64,000 bases of DNA from Plutella xylostella. Its lineage: Eukaryota > Arthropoda > Insecta > Lepidoptera > Plutellidae. The position numbers and the translations under genes are program-made. The notes below the pieces were generated by a model. The model had not been told where the DNA came from, ran no database searches, and saw only the letters and a program-made list of their open reading frames with translations. Below are positions 30,651 through 42,059 of this stretch, piece after piece (the stretch's first letter is position 1; each line of letters opens with the position of its first letter). The DNA lies in contig NC_064002.1 of NCBI RefSeq assembly GCF_932276165.1, positions 1,984,001-2,048,000 of the forward strand. Reading direction: 5' to 3'.

Positions 30651-32192
30651 TCACCCCCTGCTTCATTTGTACCGCCGCTGCTCGCACACTCACATTAAAC
30701 AAGCCTTAGTCCGAGACATGTAGTAGCCGCATTCTACACACACGGGTTTATTAATGAGATAAAACATAGTTTATGTCAATCTACTCGTATACTTCGGTTT
30801 TGTTAGGGGCAAACTCAATGCTCACTGATTATGAAGTGCGTAGCGTAGAGTGAGCGCAAACGTAGCAACGGTTATGCGTCTTAAGGTAGTTAAGTACTTA
30901 TTACCTAGTATTTTTTAAAGGATTTATCTATATTAATATGCACTAGATATAAAGAAAACTGTAGCCGTACCTTGGAAGTAACCAAAACGGCATCGTCAAT
31001 AAGCTTTATCTACGGTGCTAAGAAACCGGAAAGTCCGAACTCCAGTAAAAATTGAGCTCTTTTCTAGGTATGTAGTTAGGTAAGTTTACGTTCGCACCGC
31101 AGAATACCTCCCGAGGGACATAAATGCTAGAACTTAGAGCTACAACGCAGCTGCTACAGTCAACTATTTTCAAATTCAAATTTGCTCCTCATTGAAATAC
31201 GATTGCACATTGCCTCTGCAGTTTTAGTGACTCATTCATTCTTGAGATATGGACAATTTCAAGAGTGAATTTCAGTGGAATAATCGCGCGGGGCTGTAAA
31301 GCTCCGTAAAAGCTATCGGAATATTCATATATATATTTTATTCTAACTTATTGGTATGATACTACTACATGGTAAGTACTTATTTTTACTTAATAAAGGA
31401 GCAACGTTTCAAAGTAAATACTTACTTCTGATATTACTGCTAACTAAAACTGTTTTTGATTTCGTTAAGCAAGCAAGTTAAATAAGGAAAGGCGACGGTG
31501 CTGGCGTGACCGAGTTCTAAGATCAAGTTCGCAAACAGAGCGTCCTGATTGGTAATTCTCAACAAGCGCGCGTTTGATTGGCCGGCGGCTACGACGACGA
31601 ACCGGCTGCGTCTTGACAGAGTTGAATTATTAATGTTTAGGTAAGCAATTATATTTGTTTTGTATAGCTGTAAACGTAAAATCATACGCTTATTAATTAA
31701 TGCACACATCATTAGTGTATAATACCATACCTGTGCTGTGTATAAAACCTTGAATTGTTTAAATACGATTCCACGCCCTCATCTGTCTTTAAAGGCCTAT
31801 AATACTACCTCTATTATTGCCATAATATACCTGTACATTCATGATAATGCCTTCATGGTTACAAATATCTAGTATAGGTACTGACTTGGCTGGTTAACAT
31901 AGGTATATTTTATTTAAGAATAGTGTATGATATAAGGCTGTAGGTACATATTACCCGCGCTTTGCGCATAAAACATTAATTACTATTTCAATTACATGCT
32001 CCTCCATAGTCGTACAGTTTTATGTGGTTCCCTTTACGCAGCGAGCAGCAATTTGAGGCAGAATCTTACTGTATACTGTCTGAAGTGTCTACGGGGAGCC
32101 GGGACGTGGCAACAGCGGCTTATAAGTGTTGCTAGCGACAGTCTGACGCAGGGACTGCGTGCTAGCGGGGGTACGGTCATGTAGGATACCCA
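30651..32192. other. Non-coding tract, nothing firm
   Basis: A few moderately GC-rich islands (near 31.5-31.6 kb and 32.0-32.2 kb) but no coding motif, element end or splice pair I can support. Confidence 0.45.
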
Positions 32193-32295
32193 TACCCTGG
32201 TTACACCTACCGAGCACTCGTTCTATGGCTAGCCGCTCATTGGATTGGACGAGGATACTGTATCGCCACTCCACTCGGTAGGTGTAATCAGGGTA
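32193..32295. mobile_element. MITE with TACCCTGGTTACACCTACCG ends
   Basis: 103 bp; left end TACCCTGGTTACACCTACCG and right end CTCGGTAGGTGTAATCAGGG are inverted over 22 bp with one mismatch. Confidence 0.75.
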
Positions 32296-33030
32296 TTAAA
32301 TTTTGGGATGTTACGGTGTCGGCCCAAAAATGATCGTGCAAAAAACGTTCCTTCCACAAATTAATTAAGTAGTAAGTACCTGCCTACAAAGTTTGTAGAC
32401 GAAATTTTTGATAAGATGTTTGGTAAGATCGTCAATTCTGCTGGTTGGAGGACGTCTAACGCTGACGTAATGTACCTAGCTTATGGTGATAGAAGCCTTT
32501 ACCTCCGCTATCCAAACACGCACGTAACATCTCTTTGGTGTCTCTGGGCGCAGTTTAAATCCTTCCGCACTAATCACCCTCTTTACAACGAGTCTCACGT
32601 TCACCGGCGGCTCAACGTTGTTTCAACGTTGTCTCAACGTTTGTTTTAATTCGCCACAAACGCGCGGCTAATTCTACGACGCTTTGTTTAATGTTAACAA
32701 ATTGTTATAGTCTGAGCTGGTGCTTGGTATGTTTAAGATACAATGATAGAGGTTAAAGGCGAGATTACATAACAGTAAATAGTATAATATTGTGTTTGAT
32801 AAACAAAAGGCTAAGGTATTTGGGTTGGATACCTGAACTATATAGTGGAATTTTATCAGTCTTATAGTATTAATTCACAAAAAGGCTTTAGCTGTAACAT
32901 AGGTAAACAGTTAAAGGTAGGCAGATTTTTCACAGCGTATTTCCATTGAAGGAGGATAGAGGAATAACAACCCATTCATAGAAAAATACAAGTAGAATTA
33001 AATATGAACACGGGTAACATAGCCTTGTTA
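32296..33030. other. Non-coding tract
   Basis: No gene seen. A short direct repeat of CAACGTTGT/CAACGTTTG units occurs near 32613-32642. Confidence 0.45.
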
Positions 33031-33038
33031 GTTCAGAG

Positions 33039-34073
33039 TAGGGTTTCGTTTTTCCCGACCTTTTTCTGTTCCCGGGAAACGGGAATTTTTTTCAAGATTT
33101 CCCGGGAATTCCCGGGAAACGGGAATTTATTTTAAATCCTTGGTTTTGCTATTTTCGGATATAAAAAGTCTATTAAAACACTTACAATTAAATCAAATAT
33201 ACTTTTATCACTCGTATAGGTAGAAAAAAGCAACAGTCAGATAAATTTGCAACCAAAATTATAATGATTTCTTAAGTGCCAATTTCACCATTCTCGGTTA
33301 TCTAACCGACAGGGCCTGATTTATAAATTAAACGTCATCTCCATATAAAATTCATGACAGATGTGTCAAAAGTTAACCACTACTCCCTGGTTATGCTCTA
33401 ACCGAGAATGGTGAAATTAGCACTTAACATGCCAAATCATTTGTTTTTCTTAATTGTAAGTTTAACAATAACAAAGGTATTATAATAAATGGTTTGAAAA
33501 TAATATTATTATGACATATATTATAAGTAATTAAAATATAAAAATAATTACACATGTTTTAGAAAAATGAATTCATTCAACGATTTATCGCTCAACCTAC
33601 TTCTTATTTTGGTTTTTTCTATGCGTTAGTAATTTTATAAAAAATAAACGACGACATAAAAAAATGACAGGTCACATATGTAAAAGCCGAGCAATTGTTT
33701 GGTTTTAGGCAGGCGGTAGGACCAACAGATAAATAAAGATGAAAATATTGAATCAGGAAGAGGTGAAACAAGGTGATGTAGATGAGTCATTTATCTTTGC
33801 AATGCAGCTGCGCTAAATCAATAACACGTAACTATGATTTTCCAATAATTTACAACAAAACCGAGTTTCTGATCGTAGACGACAAGCCTGCCGATCATTT
33901 TTTTAGTTTAAGGTAGGAGAAACAGATGAATAAAGATGAAAATATAGCATAGAATCGATTAAAAATCAAACCCGGGGATTCCCGGGAATGCTAATTTTTT
34001 TCCCGGTTTCGGGAAGGACAAATTTCGTTTCCGTCTTCCCGGGAATTCCCGGGAAGACGGAAACGAAACCCTA
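33039..34073. mobile_element. hAT-like non-autonomous element with 8-bp target duplication
   Basis: Ends TAGGGTTTCGTTTTTCCC and, at the right, GGAAACGAAACCCTA are inverted and flanked by a perfect 8-bp direct repeat GTTCAGAG (33031-33038, 34074-34081). Eight-base duplications are the mark of the hAT superfamily. Both sub-ends carry repeated CCCGGGAATTCCCGGGAA palindromes. No transposase frame is present. Another MITE is nested at 33274-33426. Confidence 0.8.
33274..33426. mobile_element. MITE (AAGTGCCAATTTCACC family), nested
   Basis: Ends AAGTGCCAATTTCACCATTC and GAATGGTGAAATTAGCACTT are inverted, extending to TCGGTTA/TAACCGA. Same family as 7553-7709 and 6856-7141; it inserted into the hAT-like element. 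Confidence 0.8.
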
Positions 34074-34081
34074 GTTCAGAG

Positions 34082-34481
34082 TTTAGTTAGTTGTAGAATT
34101 GATGCCTCACCTCACCGAAGGATCTATTTGCATCTTAACTATGAGAAGTTAATTTGAAGGTAACAATCACAATCGTACCTACATCTACAGTGAATTTGAG
34201 ACTCGAGTGAGCAGGTTGCCTACTATGAACTTTGAAAACAATGTGGTGTGTCTTTAACATAACTTGTGTACAAGTGTACAAATAATTTTAGAAGGCCAAC
34301 AAACCAGTTCAATCTCAAAATCTTAGTCCATTCTGAATACATCGACCTCTCAGTTATCATGAAAAGTATCCTAGCTGCTAACCCCAGCTCGGTTTTTATT
34401 TGTATACAAAATATCTGAAAGAATAATCTCGAAGTAGGACAAGGGAAGTTTAATAAGTTTTACGAATGAAGACGCCACCCT

Positions 34482-34512
<31 letters not shown>

Positions 34513-34700
34513 TTGCTGCAAAAGAGAAACAATCTAATTTGATGAAAAATTGAATTTTCTCAAAATTATTATACTGACGCGGAAATGAAGATGATTTTCG
34601 CTTTTCGGGTTTCACTTTCAGTGATTGCTCTTCGTAACATTTTTATGTGTTACGTATTTATTAGGTTAGATTATATAGTAACCTCTTTTTTTTTTTCGCT
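34082..34700. other. Flank with (CCG)n run
   Basis: No gene. It contains a (CCG)n microsatellite of about ten units at 34482-34512. Its last part may be the 5' leader of the next retrotransposon. Confidence 0.5.
34482..34512. repeat. (CCG)n microsatellite
   Basis: About ten uninterrupted CCG triplets, unusual in this AT-rich neighbourhood. Confidence 0.95.
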
Positions 34701-34895
34701 AATCATTGTAATCTTTTTGCTAATTTAAGATTATTTACGTTGAAAAACCCAAATAACTTGGTTTCTACTACCTTCAAAAAGAAATTATATTCGACTAAAC
34801 CAAGTTCGCCTACGACCGCCTACACCCAGCTACGTACGTACTACCTACATACTGTGACGCCGCTTGCTTTACACCGCGCACCGCTCGTTCCCATA

Positions 34896-35870
34896 ATGCG
34901 ACCACGGAGATCGCCACCGCCGCCTACAGCTAAAATTAATAAGGATGTATCTAAAGGAACTTCGTCTCAACTAGCTGGTGCGGATGAAGCTGAAAGTACA
35001 TTAAATAAATCCCTTTCCGAGAGTGACATATCAAAAGCGGGCGAAACCTCAAGTAAATCGCCGAAGTTTGTTTTAACACGCTCTAAACGGACAAGAGAAG
35101 ATATGTTAAACACAGAGCTATCTGATTTTAAAGAGGAAATGAAGAACATGATTACCTCCTTATTTGCAGCTCAAGAAAATGAGCTTAAGAAAATAAACCC
35201 CACCTTAAAAGAAATCCAAGTAACAAATCAAAATATTGAGGCCTCAATTTCATTCCTCTCGGAGCAAAATGAAGAGCTTAAAAATAAAATTAACTTGCTG
35301 GAGAAGCAGGCTATTGAGGATAAAAAATATATAACAATATTAGAGGATAAACTGGAAGACCTACTGATATCGTCTAGGAAATCTAATTTTGAAATAAAAA
35401 ACGTACCTAGAAAGAATAATGAAGCAAAAGAAGACCTGGTAGAAATGGTTCTTAACTTGTCAAAAAATATAGGATCCAATGTAAACAAAGAAGACATCAA
35501 GGATATTTACAGAGTGCGACCAAAGAAGGACGGCTCACGTAATATGCCTATAATTGTAGAAACTTCTTCCACCATCCTCAAGACTGAAGTGCTAAAGTGC
35601 AGCAAGGCATTTAATATAAAGCATAAGAACAAGTTATGCGCCAAACACCTTGGCCTTCGTATTTCTGAAGACACTCCGATATTTGTTACGGAACAACTGA
35701 CGGCAAAAGGATCACGCCTACATTTCCTTGCTCGTGACTTGGTGAAGAATAAAACCTACAAGTTCTGCTGGACTTCATACGGCCGAGTCTACGTGAGGAA
35801 GGACGAAAACTCGCCAGTTATTACTATTAAAAGTGAGGCACAGGTGCATCAACTCTGCAATGAAATGTGA
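34896..35870 (+). CDS. Retrotransposon ORF1: coiled coil plus RRM/FP25-like domain
   Basis: Taken from the first ATG in the frame (MRPRRSPPPP), 324 residues; the open frame extends further upstream but without ATG. After a basic Pro-rich and Ser-rich N-terminus, residues about 70-160 are heptad-rich (DFKEEMKNMITSLF to KYITILEDKLEDL), predicting a coiled coil. The remainder (FEIKNVPRKNNEAKEDLV, then DIKDIYRVRP, then MPIIVETSS and CWTSYGRVYVRKDE) follows the L1 ORF1p-like RRM and C-terminal domain that is also related to the FP25K-type domain. It is expected to coat element RNA as a trimer (family knowledge). No zinc knuckle. Confidence 0.8.
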   Translation: MRPRRSPPPPTAKINKDVSKGTSSQLAGADEAESTLNKSLSESDISKAGETSSKSPKFVLTRSKRTREDMLNTELSDFKEEMKNMITSLFAAQENELKKINPTLKEIQVTNQNIEASISFLSEQNEELKNKINLLEKQAIEDKKYITILEDKLEDLLISSRKSNFEIKNVPRKNNEAKEDLVEMVLNLSKNIGSNVNKEDIKDIYRVRPKKDGSRNMPIIVETSSTILKTEVLKCSKAFNIKHKNKLCAKHLGLRISEDTPIFVTEQLTAKGSRLHFLARDLVKNKTYKFCWTSYGRVYVRKDENSPVITIKSEAQVHQLCNEM

Positions 35871-36228
35871 CTCAGCCAAGTAATACTGTTTAGCTTATCT
35901 CTAAATATCTGTATACCTATAATATTATATTCTACACATACACTCGAATCACCACCAAGCACTCCCATAACTTATTCTGACTTGTACTACATAATATATT
36001 ATTATACACACATCTACTCACAAAACCAATTAAAAAATTGTATGCATATCGATATTTTAATAATATGCTATCATTGTAACGTAAAAACTAGTTTGAAACC
36101 GCCGCTTCATATAATAAGGGGTGATTTTATTAAGTTGATGCAAGTTCTCAGTTGTTCGTTAACTGCTGTCGTGTTACCTATATCACCCTGTGATACAATA
36201 ACTTTCATAATACTACAATTAATAAATT

Positions 36229-38946
36229 ATGGCGTCGTTAGAAGCTGCAAATGAAATAGACAGAATAGAAGTAGCCCGCTCGGTAGAATGTAACTGCTCA
36301 GAGCTTACAAATCACATATCTATTAAACGAAATGACTTGACCATTATATCTCAAAATATAAGGAGCATATACCGTAACTTTGACGATTTCACTCTTACAC
36401 TCTCTAGCATCATCTTTGAGATAGACATCTTAATATTAACGGAATGTAGACTTTCGCCTAACAAACCCATACCTACACTAAATAACTATAGTTCTTACCA
36501 CACAACATGCCAACGGAATCAGAATGATGGCGTAGTTATTTATGTCAAAAATACACTTCAACACCAGGTAAAAGAAATTAAACTCACTCAGGCGTCCTGT
36601 CTCCAAGTGGATGTCTTAAATAATACTATTTTATGCATTTACCGCTCTCCGTCGGTCACAAACGCGGAAAGTTTTATTAACTCGCTAAGCTCACACATAG
36701 AAACTATTAGCCGGCAAAAAAATATCATTGTAGCGGGAGACATAAACATAAATATCATACCTAAACCTATAGAAACGTCATATGAACACAGCAATAGAAT
36801 AAATTATCTGAATATGTTATCAGTACTTGGTATACTCACAGGTCATACCTTTCCCACTAGAATAAGAAACTGCTTAGATCATTTTATGTTGAAGATCAAT
36901 CCAAAAAAGAATACCGCATTTATAGCAGTTCTACAAACTAGTATCACAGATCATTTGACCACTTTTCTTTGCCTATCTAAACTTAAACCTAATATAAAAA
37001 TATCAAAAATAAAAACAAAAACCAATTATGAAGATGCTCTAAAATATTTACAAAATACCAAACTGTCAGAACTACTTTTCTGCGACGACCCTAATATTGT
37101 GACAGAGTCTCTGATTAGCAAACTTACTGAATCCTTAACAGAAAATACAACCACTACAACTGTTCCGAAAAGTAAACGCATAATAAAACCGTGGATTACT
37201 ACTGGTATCTTGCGTTGTATAAATAATCGTAACAATTTACAAAAAAATATTAGAAAGGATCCTTACAATGAAGTCCTAAAAATAACGTACACCCGCTATA
37301 GAAATTTTTGTAACAACCTGATTAAAAAACTTAAAAGAAAGTATGAGAGGAATCTAGTAGCCAAATCAGTTACAAACAATAAACTCCTATGGAAGAACAT
37401 AAAAAATCTTACATATACAAACAAAATTAGGAACAATGATACTGAACTAATTAATTCAAAATCATCTCCCACTGAAGCCTGCAACTTAACTAACACCTTT
37501 TTTGCGAACATCGGTAAAGAGCTTGCCAATAAAATCCAGCCTTGTTTGCCTAGCGCTGACTACCTACACAGCCTTCCTATACAACCTAACTCACTTGTAC
37601 TCCTGGACGCCGACTGCAATGAAGTAGACAACATATTAATGAGTCTTAGATCGGACAGTGCTCCGGGTTGGGATAATATACCAATCTGTTTTCTGAAACT
37701 AGCTAGACATGAAGTTGTTCCTGTCATAACCCACTTAGGTAATATCTGCTTTAGGACAGGTACTTTCCCAACTGCCCTTAAGGCATCTATTATTACCCCA
37801 GTTTACAAGGGTGGGGAAAGAGACGATGTTAGCAATTACAGGCCAATCTCGGTATTATCAGCTATCTCAAAAATTCTAGAAAAAATGGTTAATGGTCGTC
37901 TCCTAAATTATCTAAATAAGTTCAACATAATATCGCCTTCTCAATTTGGCTTCAGGCAAGGCGTATCAACTGAAGACGCAGTAACGGCTTTAACAACACT
38001 TGTAACTGAACAACTGGATAAAGGTAATAGATGTTTATCAGTATTTATTGACCTCAAAAAAGCCTTTGATACTGTCTCTTTCCCTATTCTTGTATGTAAA
38101 TTGGAAAGAATTGGAATACGAGAAACTGCCCTTTCTCTTTTCAAAAGCTACCTTATGGACCGGAAACAAAAAGTAAAGCTAGGTCAACATACCAGTGATG
38201 ATGCGGACATATCTTACGGAGTTCCGCAAGGCAGTGTTCTCGGTCCTACATTATTTTTAATTTATATTAATGATCTATGCAACTTAAAACTATGTAATGC
38301 CAATATTTTCTCATACGCAGACGACACGGCTATTGTTTTTACTGGAGGATCTTGGGATTCTGTAAAGATTGATGCTGAACAAGGTCTGGCTAAAGTAGCT
38401 ATCTGGCTGAACAATAATTTACTTACATTGAACACCACCAAAACTAATTTCATCTGTTACTCCATCTACAAAAATAAACAACCCAACAACAACTTCAGCA
38501 TTAAAATTCATACGTGCAACAATAAGTTTAATAATTGTAACTGCTCTAGTATTGATAAAGTCACCCAAACTAAATATCTTGGTGTCATAATTGACCAGCA
38601 CTTAACATGGTACTCGCATATTGAACAAGTTTCTAGTAGGGTCAGAAAGCTTATCTGGATTTTCAAATCCTTGCGACATATTCTTCCGCGGAAGCTGTCC
38701 GATCACCATGACTCATCAAGAAACCTTTTAAATGAAATGTATGTCGCTTTGGTGCAGTCTATATTGAGTTATTGTATTCCAATATGGGGAGGTGCAGCAA
38801 AAACTCGATTCATAGAAGTAGAACGAGCCCAACGCGCTTTAATAAAGGTGATGTACTTTAAAAAATATTGTTTTCCTACAACACGCCTCTATCAGATAAG
38901 CAAGCTTTTATCAGTGAGAAAACTGTACATATTACAAATTATTTAA
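36229..38946 (+). CDS. Retrotransposon ORF2: endonuclease and reverse transcriptase, cut by a stop
   Basis: 905 residues to the first stop. The N-terminal endonuclease has ISQNIRSIYRN near 39, LTECRLS near 74, VIYVKN near 102, CIYRSPS near 135, VAGDININI near 165 and ITDHLT near 238. The reverse transcriptase (about 470-760) has NYRPISVLSAISKI, SVFIDLKKAFDTV, GVPQGSVLGPTLFLIYINDL and SYADDTA. After the TAA at 38944-38946 the same frame stays open for 85 more codons to a TGA at 39202-39204, and the extra residues look like a normal C-terminus. One nonsense change therefore probably truncates a protein of about 990 residues. Confidence 0.9.
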   Translation: MASLEAANEIDRIEVARSVECNCSELTNHISIKRNDLTIISQNIRSIYRNFDDFTLTLSSIIFEIDILILTECRLSPNKPIPTLNNYSSYHTTCQRNQNDGVVIYVKNTLQHQVKEIKLTQASCLQVDVLNNTILCIYRSPSVTNAESFINSLSSHIETISRQKNIIVAGDININIIPKPIETSYEHSNRINYLNMLSVLGILTGHTFPTRIRNCLDHFMLKINPKKNTAFIAVLQTSITDHLTTFLCLSKLKPNIKISKIKTKTNYEDALKYLQNTKLSELLFCDDPNIVTESLISKLTESLTENTTTTTVPKSKRIIKPWITTGILRCINNRNNLQKNIRKDPYNEVLKITYTRYRNFCNNLIKKLKRKYERNLVAKSVTNNKLLWKNIKNLTYTNKIRNNDTELINSKSSPTEACNLTNTFFANIGKELANKIQPCLPSADYLHSLPIQPNSLVLLDADCNEVDNILMSLRSDSAPGWDNIPICFLKLARHEVVPVITHLGNICFRTGTFPTALKASIITPVYKGGERDDVSNYRPISVLSAISKILEKMVNGRLLNYLNKFNIISPSQFGFRQGVSTEDAVTALTTLVTEQLDKGNRCLSVFIDLKKAFDTVSFPILVCKLERIGIRETALSLFKSYLMDRKQKVKLGQHTSDDADISYGVPQGSVLGPTLFLIYINDLCNLKLCNANIFSYADDTAIVFTGGSWDSVKIDAEQGLAKVAIWLNNNLLTLNTTKTNFICYSIYKNKQPNNNFSIKIHTCNNKFNNCNCSSIDKVTQTKYLGVIIDQHLTWYSHIEQVSSRVRKLIWIFKSLRHILPRKLSDHHDSSRNLLNEMYVALVQSILSYCIPIWGGAAKTRFIEVERAQRALIKVMYFKKYCFPTTRLYQISKLLSVRKLYILQII

Positions 38947-39240
38947 AAAAAACATAAACACCTTCATTTCGACAGTAAAATATATAAAAGAAGAATAACA
39001 CACAAAGCAGCTTCACTTCCCAACACTAAAACTAAGTTTGCTAGCATACAATACTGTAAACGCTCAGCAATTTTATATAATAAATTAAATAAAGAACTTG
39101 ATATTTATAGCAAGCACACATATGAATGCAAAAAAACTATCTCAAACTGGCTACAGCCGCTAACTTACGAAACCACGGAGTCAATGTTAATAAGCATACA
39201 ATGAACTTATAATTATAATCATATAATTTACATATATCAC

Positions 39241-39257
39241 ACCACACACACACACAC

Positions 39258-39297
<40 letters not shown>

Positions 39298-39306
39298 ACA
39301 CACATA
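39241..39306. repeat. (CA)n microsatellite
   Basis: A long CA run with a few interruptions (CGCA, TACA) in the 3' region of the retrotransposon. Confidence 0.95.
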
Positions 39307-39883
39307 CACTCATATTATATATATACATATATTTGTACCTACTTTATTTTTATACAATATACATAATTATATTAAGATCACCGTATCATAATAGATTAAG
39401 ATTCTAAACCCCATATTTACTTTTTCTTTTCCTTGTTATTTTGTGTAAACTATCTTTATTTAGCAATAATTTGTACCTTAGCACTTATAAATGATGTTAT
39501 GAAGGAGCGGGATCACCTGGCACAGGCATTTCATGCTTAAAAGGTGATTCCATTTATTACTGATTAATTTTCCCAAACATTGTTAAAGAAATAAAGATTT
39601 ATTTATTTATTATTTATTTATTATTTATTTATTATTTATAGTTAGGTACGTGTAAAATATTTAAATGTATAAAAATATAAAAATCTTACTAATCAATCCA
39701 TTAAAAAATAAACCATAGTATATTGATAAGATAAATGGCATAATCTAGTATTTATAGAAAATAAATACACGCACATAGGTACTTAAGTATGTGTATACCA
39801 TTTTTATAATTATGTACTAGAGGAACATTATTTACCATTATCATTGTGTCTCCAAAAGAGGATGGGCAAAAATATATGGGAGC

Positions 39884-40877
39884 TGGGACCACCCTCCAAT
39901 AGCAATAAGACTAACATCGTTGGATAGGTCTTGTCAATAGGAATAACTGTTGCTTTGACAGCTTTGTTGTCACAGTTGTCCGTTCAGAGATATTTGACTT
40001 ATAAGTTCCGATACTCGTCAGTTCATCTTACTGCTATTGGAGGATGGACCACCCTCCAATAGCATTAAGACTAACATCGTTGGATAGGTCTTGTCAATAG
40101 GAATAACTTTTGCTATGATAGCTTCGTTGTCACAGTTGTCCGTTCAGAGATATTTGACTTATAAGTTCCGATACTCGTCAGTTCATCTTACTGCTATTGG
40201 TGGATGGACCACCCTCCAATAGCATTAAGACTAACATCGTTGGATAGGACTTGTCAATAGGAATAACTTTTGCTATGACAGCTTCGTTGTCACAGTTGTC
40301 CGTTCAGAGATATTTGACTTATAAGTTCCGATACTCGTCAGTTCATCTTACTGCTATTGGAGGCTGGACCACCCTCCAATATCATTAAGACTAATGACGT
40401 TGGATAGGTCTTGTCAATAGTAATAACTTTTGCTTTAAAAGCTTTGTTGTCACAGTTGTCCGTTCAGAGATATTTGACTTATAAGTTCCGATATTCGTCA
40501 GTTCATCTTACTGCTATTGGAGGCTGGACCACCCTCTATCTAGCTGATTTATTAATTGAATATTTATTTGATAGATGAACTGATGAGTATCGGAACTTAT
40601 AAGTCAAATATCTCTGAACGGACAACTGTGACAACAAAGCTGTCAAAGCAAAAGTTATTCCTATTGACAAGACCTATCCAACGACATTAGTCTTACTGCT
40701 ATTGGAGGGTGGTCCAGCCTCCAATAGCACTAAGATGAACTGACGAGTATCGGAACTTATAAGTCAAATATCTCTGAACGGACAACTGTGACAACGAAGC
40801 TGTCATAGCAAAAGTTATTCCTATTGACAAGACCTATCCAACGATGTTAGTCTTAATGCTATTGGAGGGTGGTCCCA
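39884..40877. mobile_element. Foldback element built of 160-bp units
   Basis: Four head-to-tail units with an exact 160-bp period (ACCCTCCAAT at 39891, 40051, 40211, 40371, with a partial at 40531) are followed by a ~40-bp AT-rich spacer and two inverted units (about 40573-40713 and 40714-40877). The outer ends are TGGGACCACCCTCCAATAGC and its complement. Each unit carries TTGTCACAGTTGTCCGTTCA and GACTTATAAGTTCCGATACT. There is no open frame of note and no transposase. The architecture repeats that of the 19895-22921 element, but the sequence is unrelated. Confidence 0.85.
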
Positions 40878-41770
40878 ATCTGCCCATTGTCATTTATAAA
40901 GTACTATCTAATAATACGAATATTATTACTTGAAGTCTAGACTAGAGCTTAAAAACTCTTAATTAAGTTTTTCATGAAAGATCTGATATTAAATGTGTTA
41001 TTTTCACATGTCTGAGACCGAGAGAAATATAAGGTTATTAATTTTCTTGCTGGTTTCACTGTGAGAGTATTTTTGTTGACTCTTCTTATTAAAGTTTGCA
41101 CAACAAAATGAAGGTGAACCTGTGTGTTGAGACAAATTGACTTCCTTATCATGAATAACAAGCTCAAAGGCTGTCATAAATATGTATATCATTTCACCGC
41201 AAACAGGATTTAATATTATAATATGTTGTTGGCTTATCAAGTAGTGTTTAGCTTTAGTCTCGTGAGATGTGTGTATTATTGTATAATAATAATATATTAT
41301 GTTGTGTGTGTGCGTAATGCAGGATTACTCTACAGTGCTTTATGGGACTCAGGTAAGTACATGTGGTAGGGTAGAGGTGGGGATGGCATAGCCAGAGCGT
41401 CACAAGGATGAAATAGATTTAGGATCCATAAAAATATGTTCATACGTTAAACAAATATCACCCATTTTATGTTTTATGTGCAGATTATAAGATAGATACA
41501 CATTTGTGACTATGTATTTAAACAAGACTATTAATGCTTTGTATAAAAAATCATACTAACGGCAATGGTGTAACTGTAACGGATAGGGACTGGTCCTCTC
41601 ATTCACTCAGATACTTAATGGAAACCTAAAATTGGAAAACCGTGTTGACATTATGATGTGACAGTGGTATGCCACTGTGTCGGCATGGGCATCGGTATTG
41701 CATAACTGGCTTGACACCCTGACACCCTGTGTGTTGAATGATTCTGACCTAGAAGCTGGAATGGAGCTGG
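40878..41770. other. Non-coding tract
   Basis: No gene seen. A short tRNA-like stretch near 41567-41600 (GGTGTAACTGTAACGGATAG) may be a SINE head remnant. Confidence 0.4.
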
Positions 41771-41772
41771 GC

Positions 41773-41903
41773 GGTTACTCTATACTGACGAAAAACGAAC
41801 AAACGAGAGCTGCCGTGCAATCGGCACGTTTTATACAACGAGATAGAGTCGTGGCTCGCGCAGCAGCGTTCCGTAACTTTGTTTTTCGTCATATAGAGTG
41901 ACC
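41773..41903. mobile_element. MITE with GGTTACTCTATACTGACG ends
   Basis: Same family as 24337-24477: left end GGTTACTCTATACTGACGAA, right end TTCGTCATATAGAGTGACCC, shared interior (ATACAACGAG, GTCGTGGCTCGC). It seems to have landed in RTE-type debris (41925-41995). Confidence 0.8.
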
Positions 41904-41924
41904 CCCCTGTGGCGAGGGCTGATT

Positions 41925-41995
41925 GGGGGTTTCTCTGATGAATCACATCAGAAATGAGGCCATTCCTCATAGAACTAAGGTACCTAACCGAAGTT
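41925..41995 (+). pseudogene. RTE-type reverse-transcriptase fragment
   Basis: GGGTTTCTCTGATGAATCAC and ATCAGAAATGAGG match the stretch at 45170-45200 in the larger RTE pseudogene (there GGGTTTCTCTGATGGATC). Confidence 0.55.
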
Positions 41996-41996
41996 T

Positions 41997-42059
41997 ATAT
42001 TTTATAAGGGCAGGGTCAAAAGTATATAATACTTGACCCTGTCCTTATAAAATGTGTAT
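41997..42059. repeat. Near-perfect 63-bp hairpin
   Basis: TATTTTATAAGGGCAGGGTC is followed after a short loop by GACCCTGTCCTTATAAAATG, its complement with a single G-T exception. Confidence 0.85.

Larger units (their letters stand above)
34701..39646 (+). mobile_element. Second two-ORF non-LTR retrotransposon
   Basis: ORF1 (34896-35870), a ~360-bp spacer, ORF2 (36229 on), a 3' region with a (CA)n microsatellite, and a terminal run of TTTATTTATTA units (about 39590-39641) after AATAAAG. It is unlike the 8.4-kb element in both ORFs and in its tail repeat. ORF2 carries one in-frame stop but is otherwise open, so the copy is young and just inactivated, or tolerates the truncation. The 5' end was not fixed. 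Confidence 0.88.

Noticed and set aside
36229..39204. Frameshift in the A run of the second retrotransposon's ORF2
   Set aside because: Counting the run shows the downstream codons are in the same frame; only a stop codon interrupts it.
39137..39328. Minus-strand frame rich in Cys and Val
   Set aside because: It is a translation of the (CA)n microsatellite.
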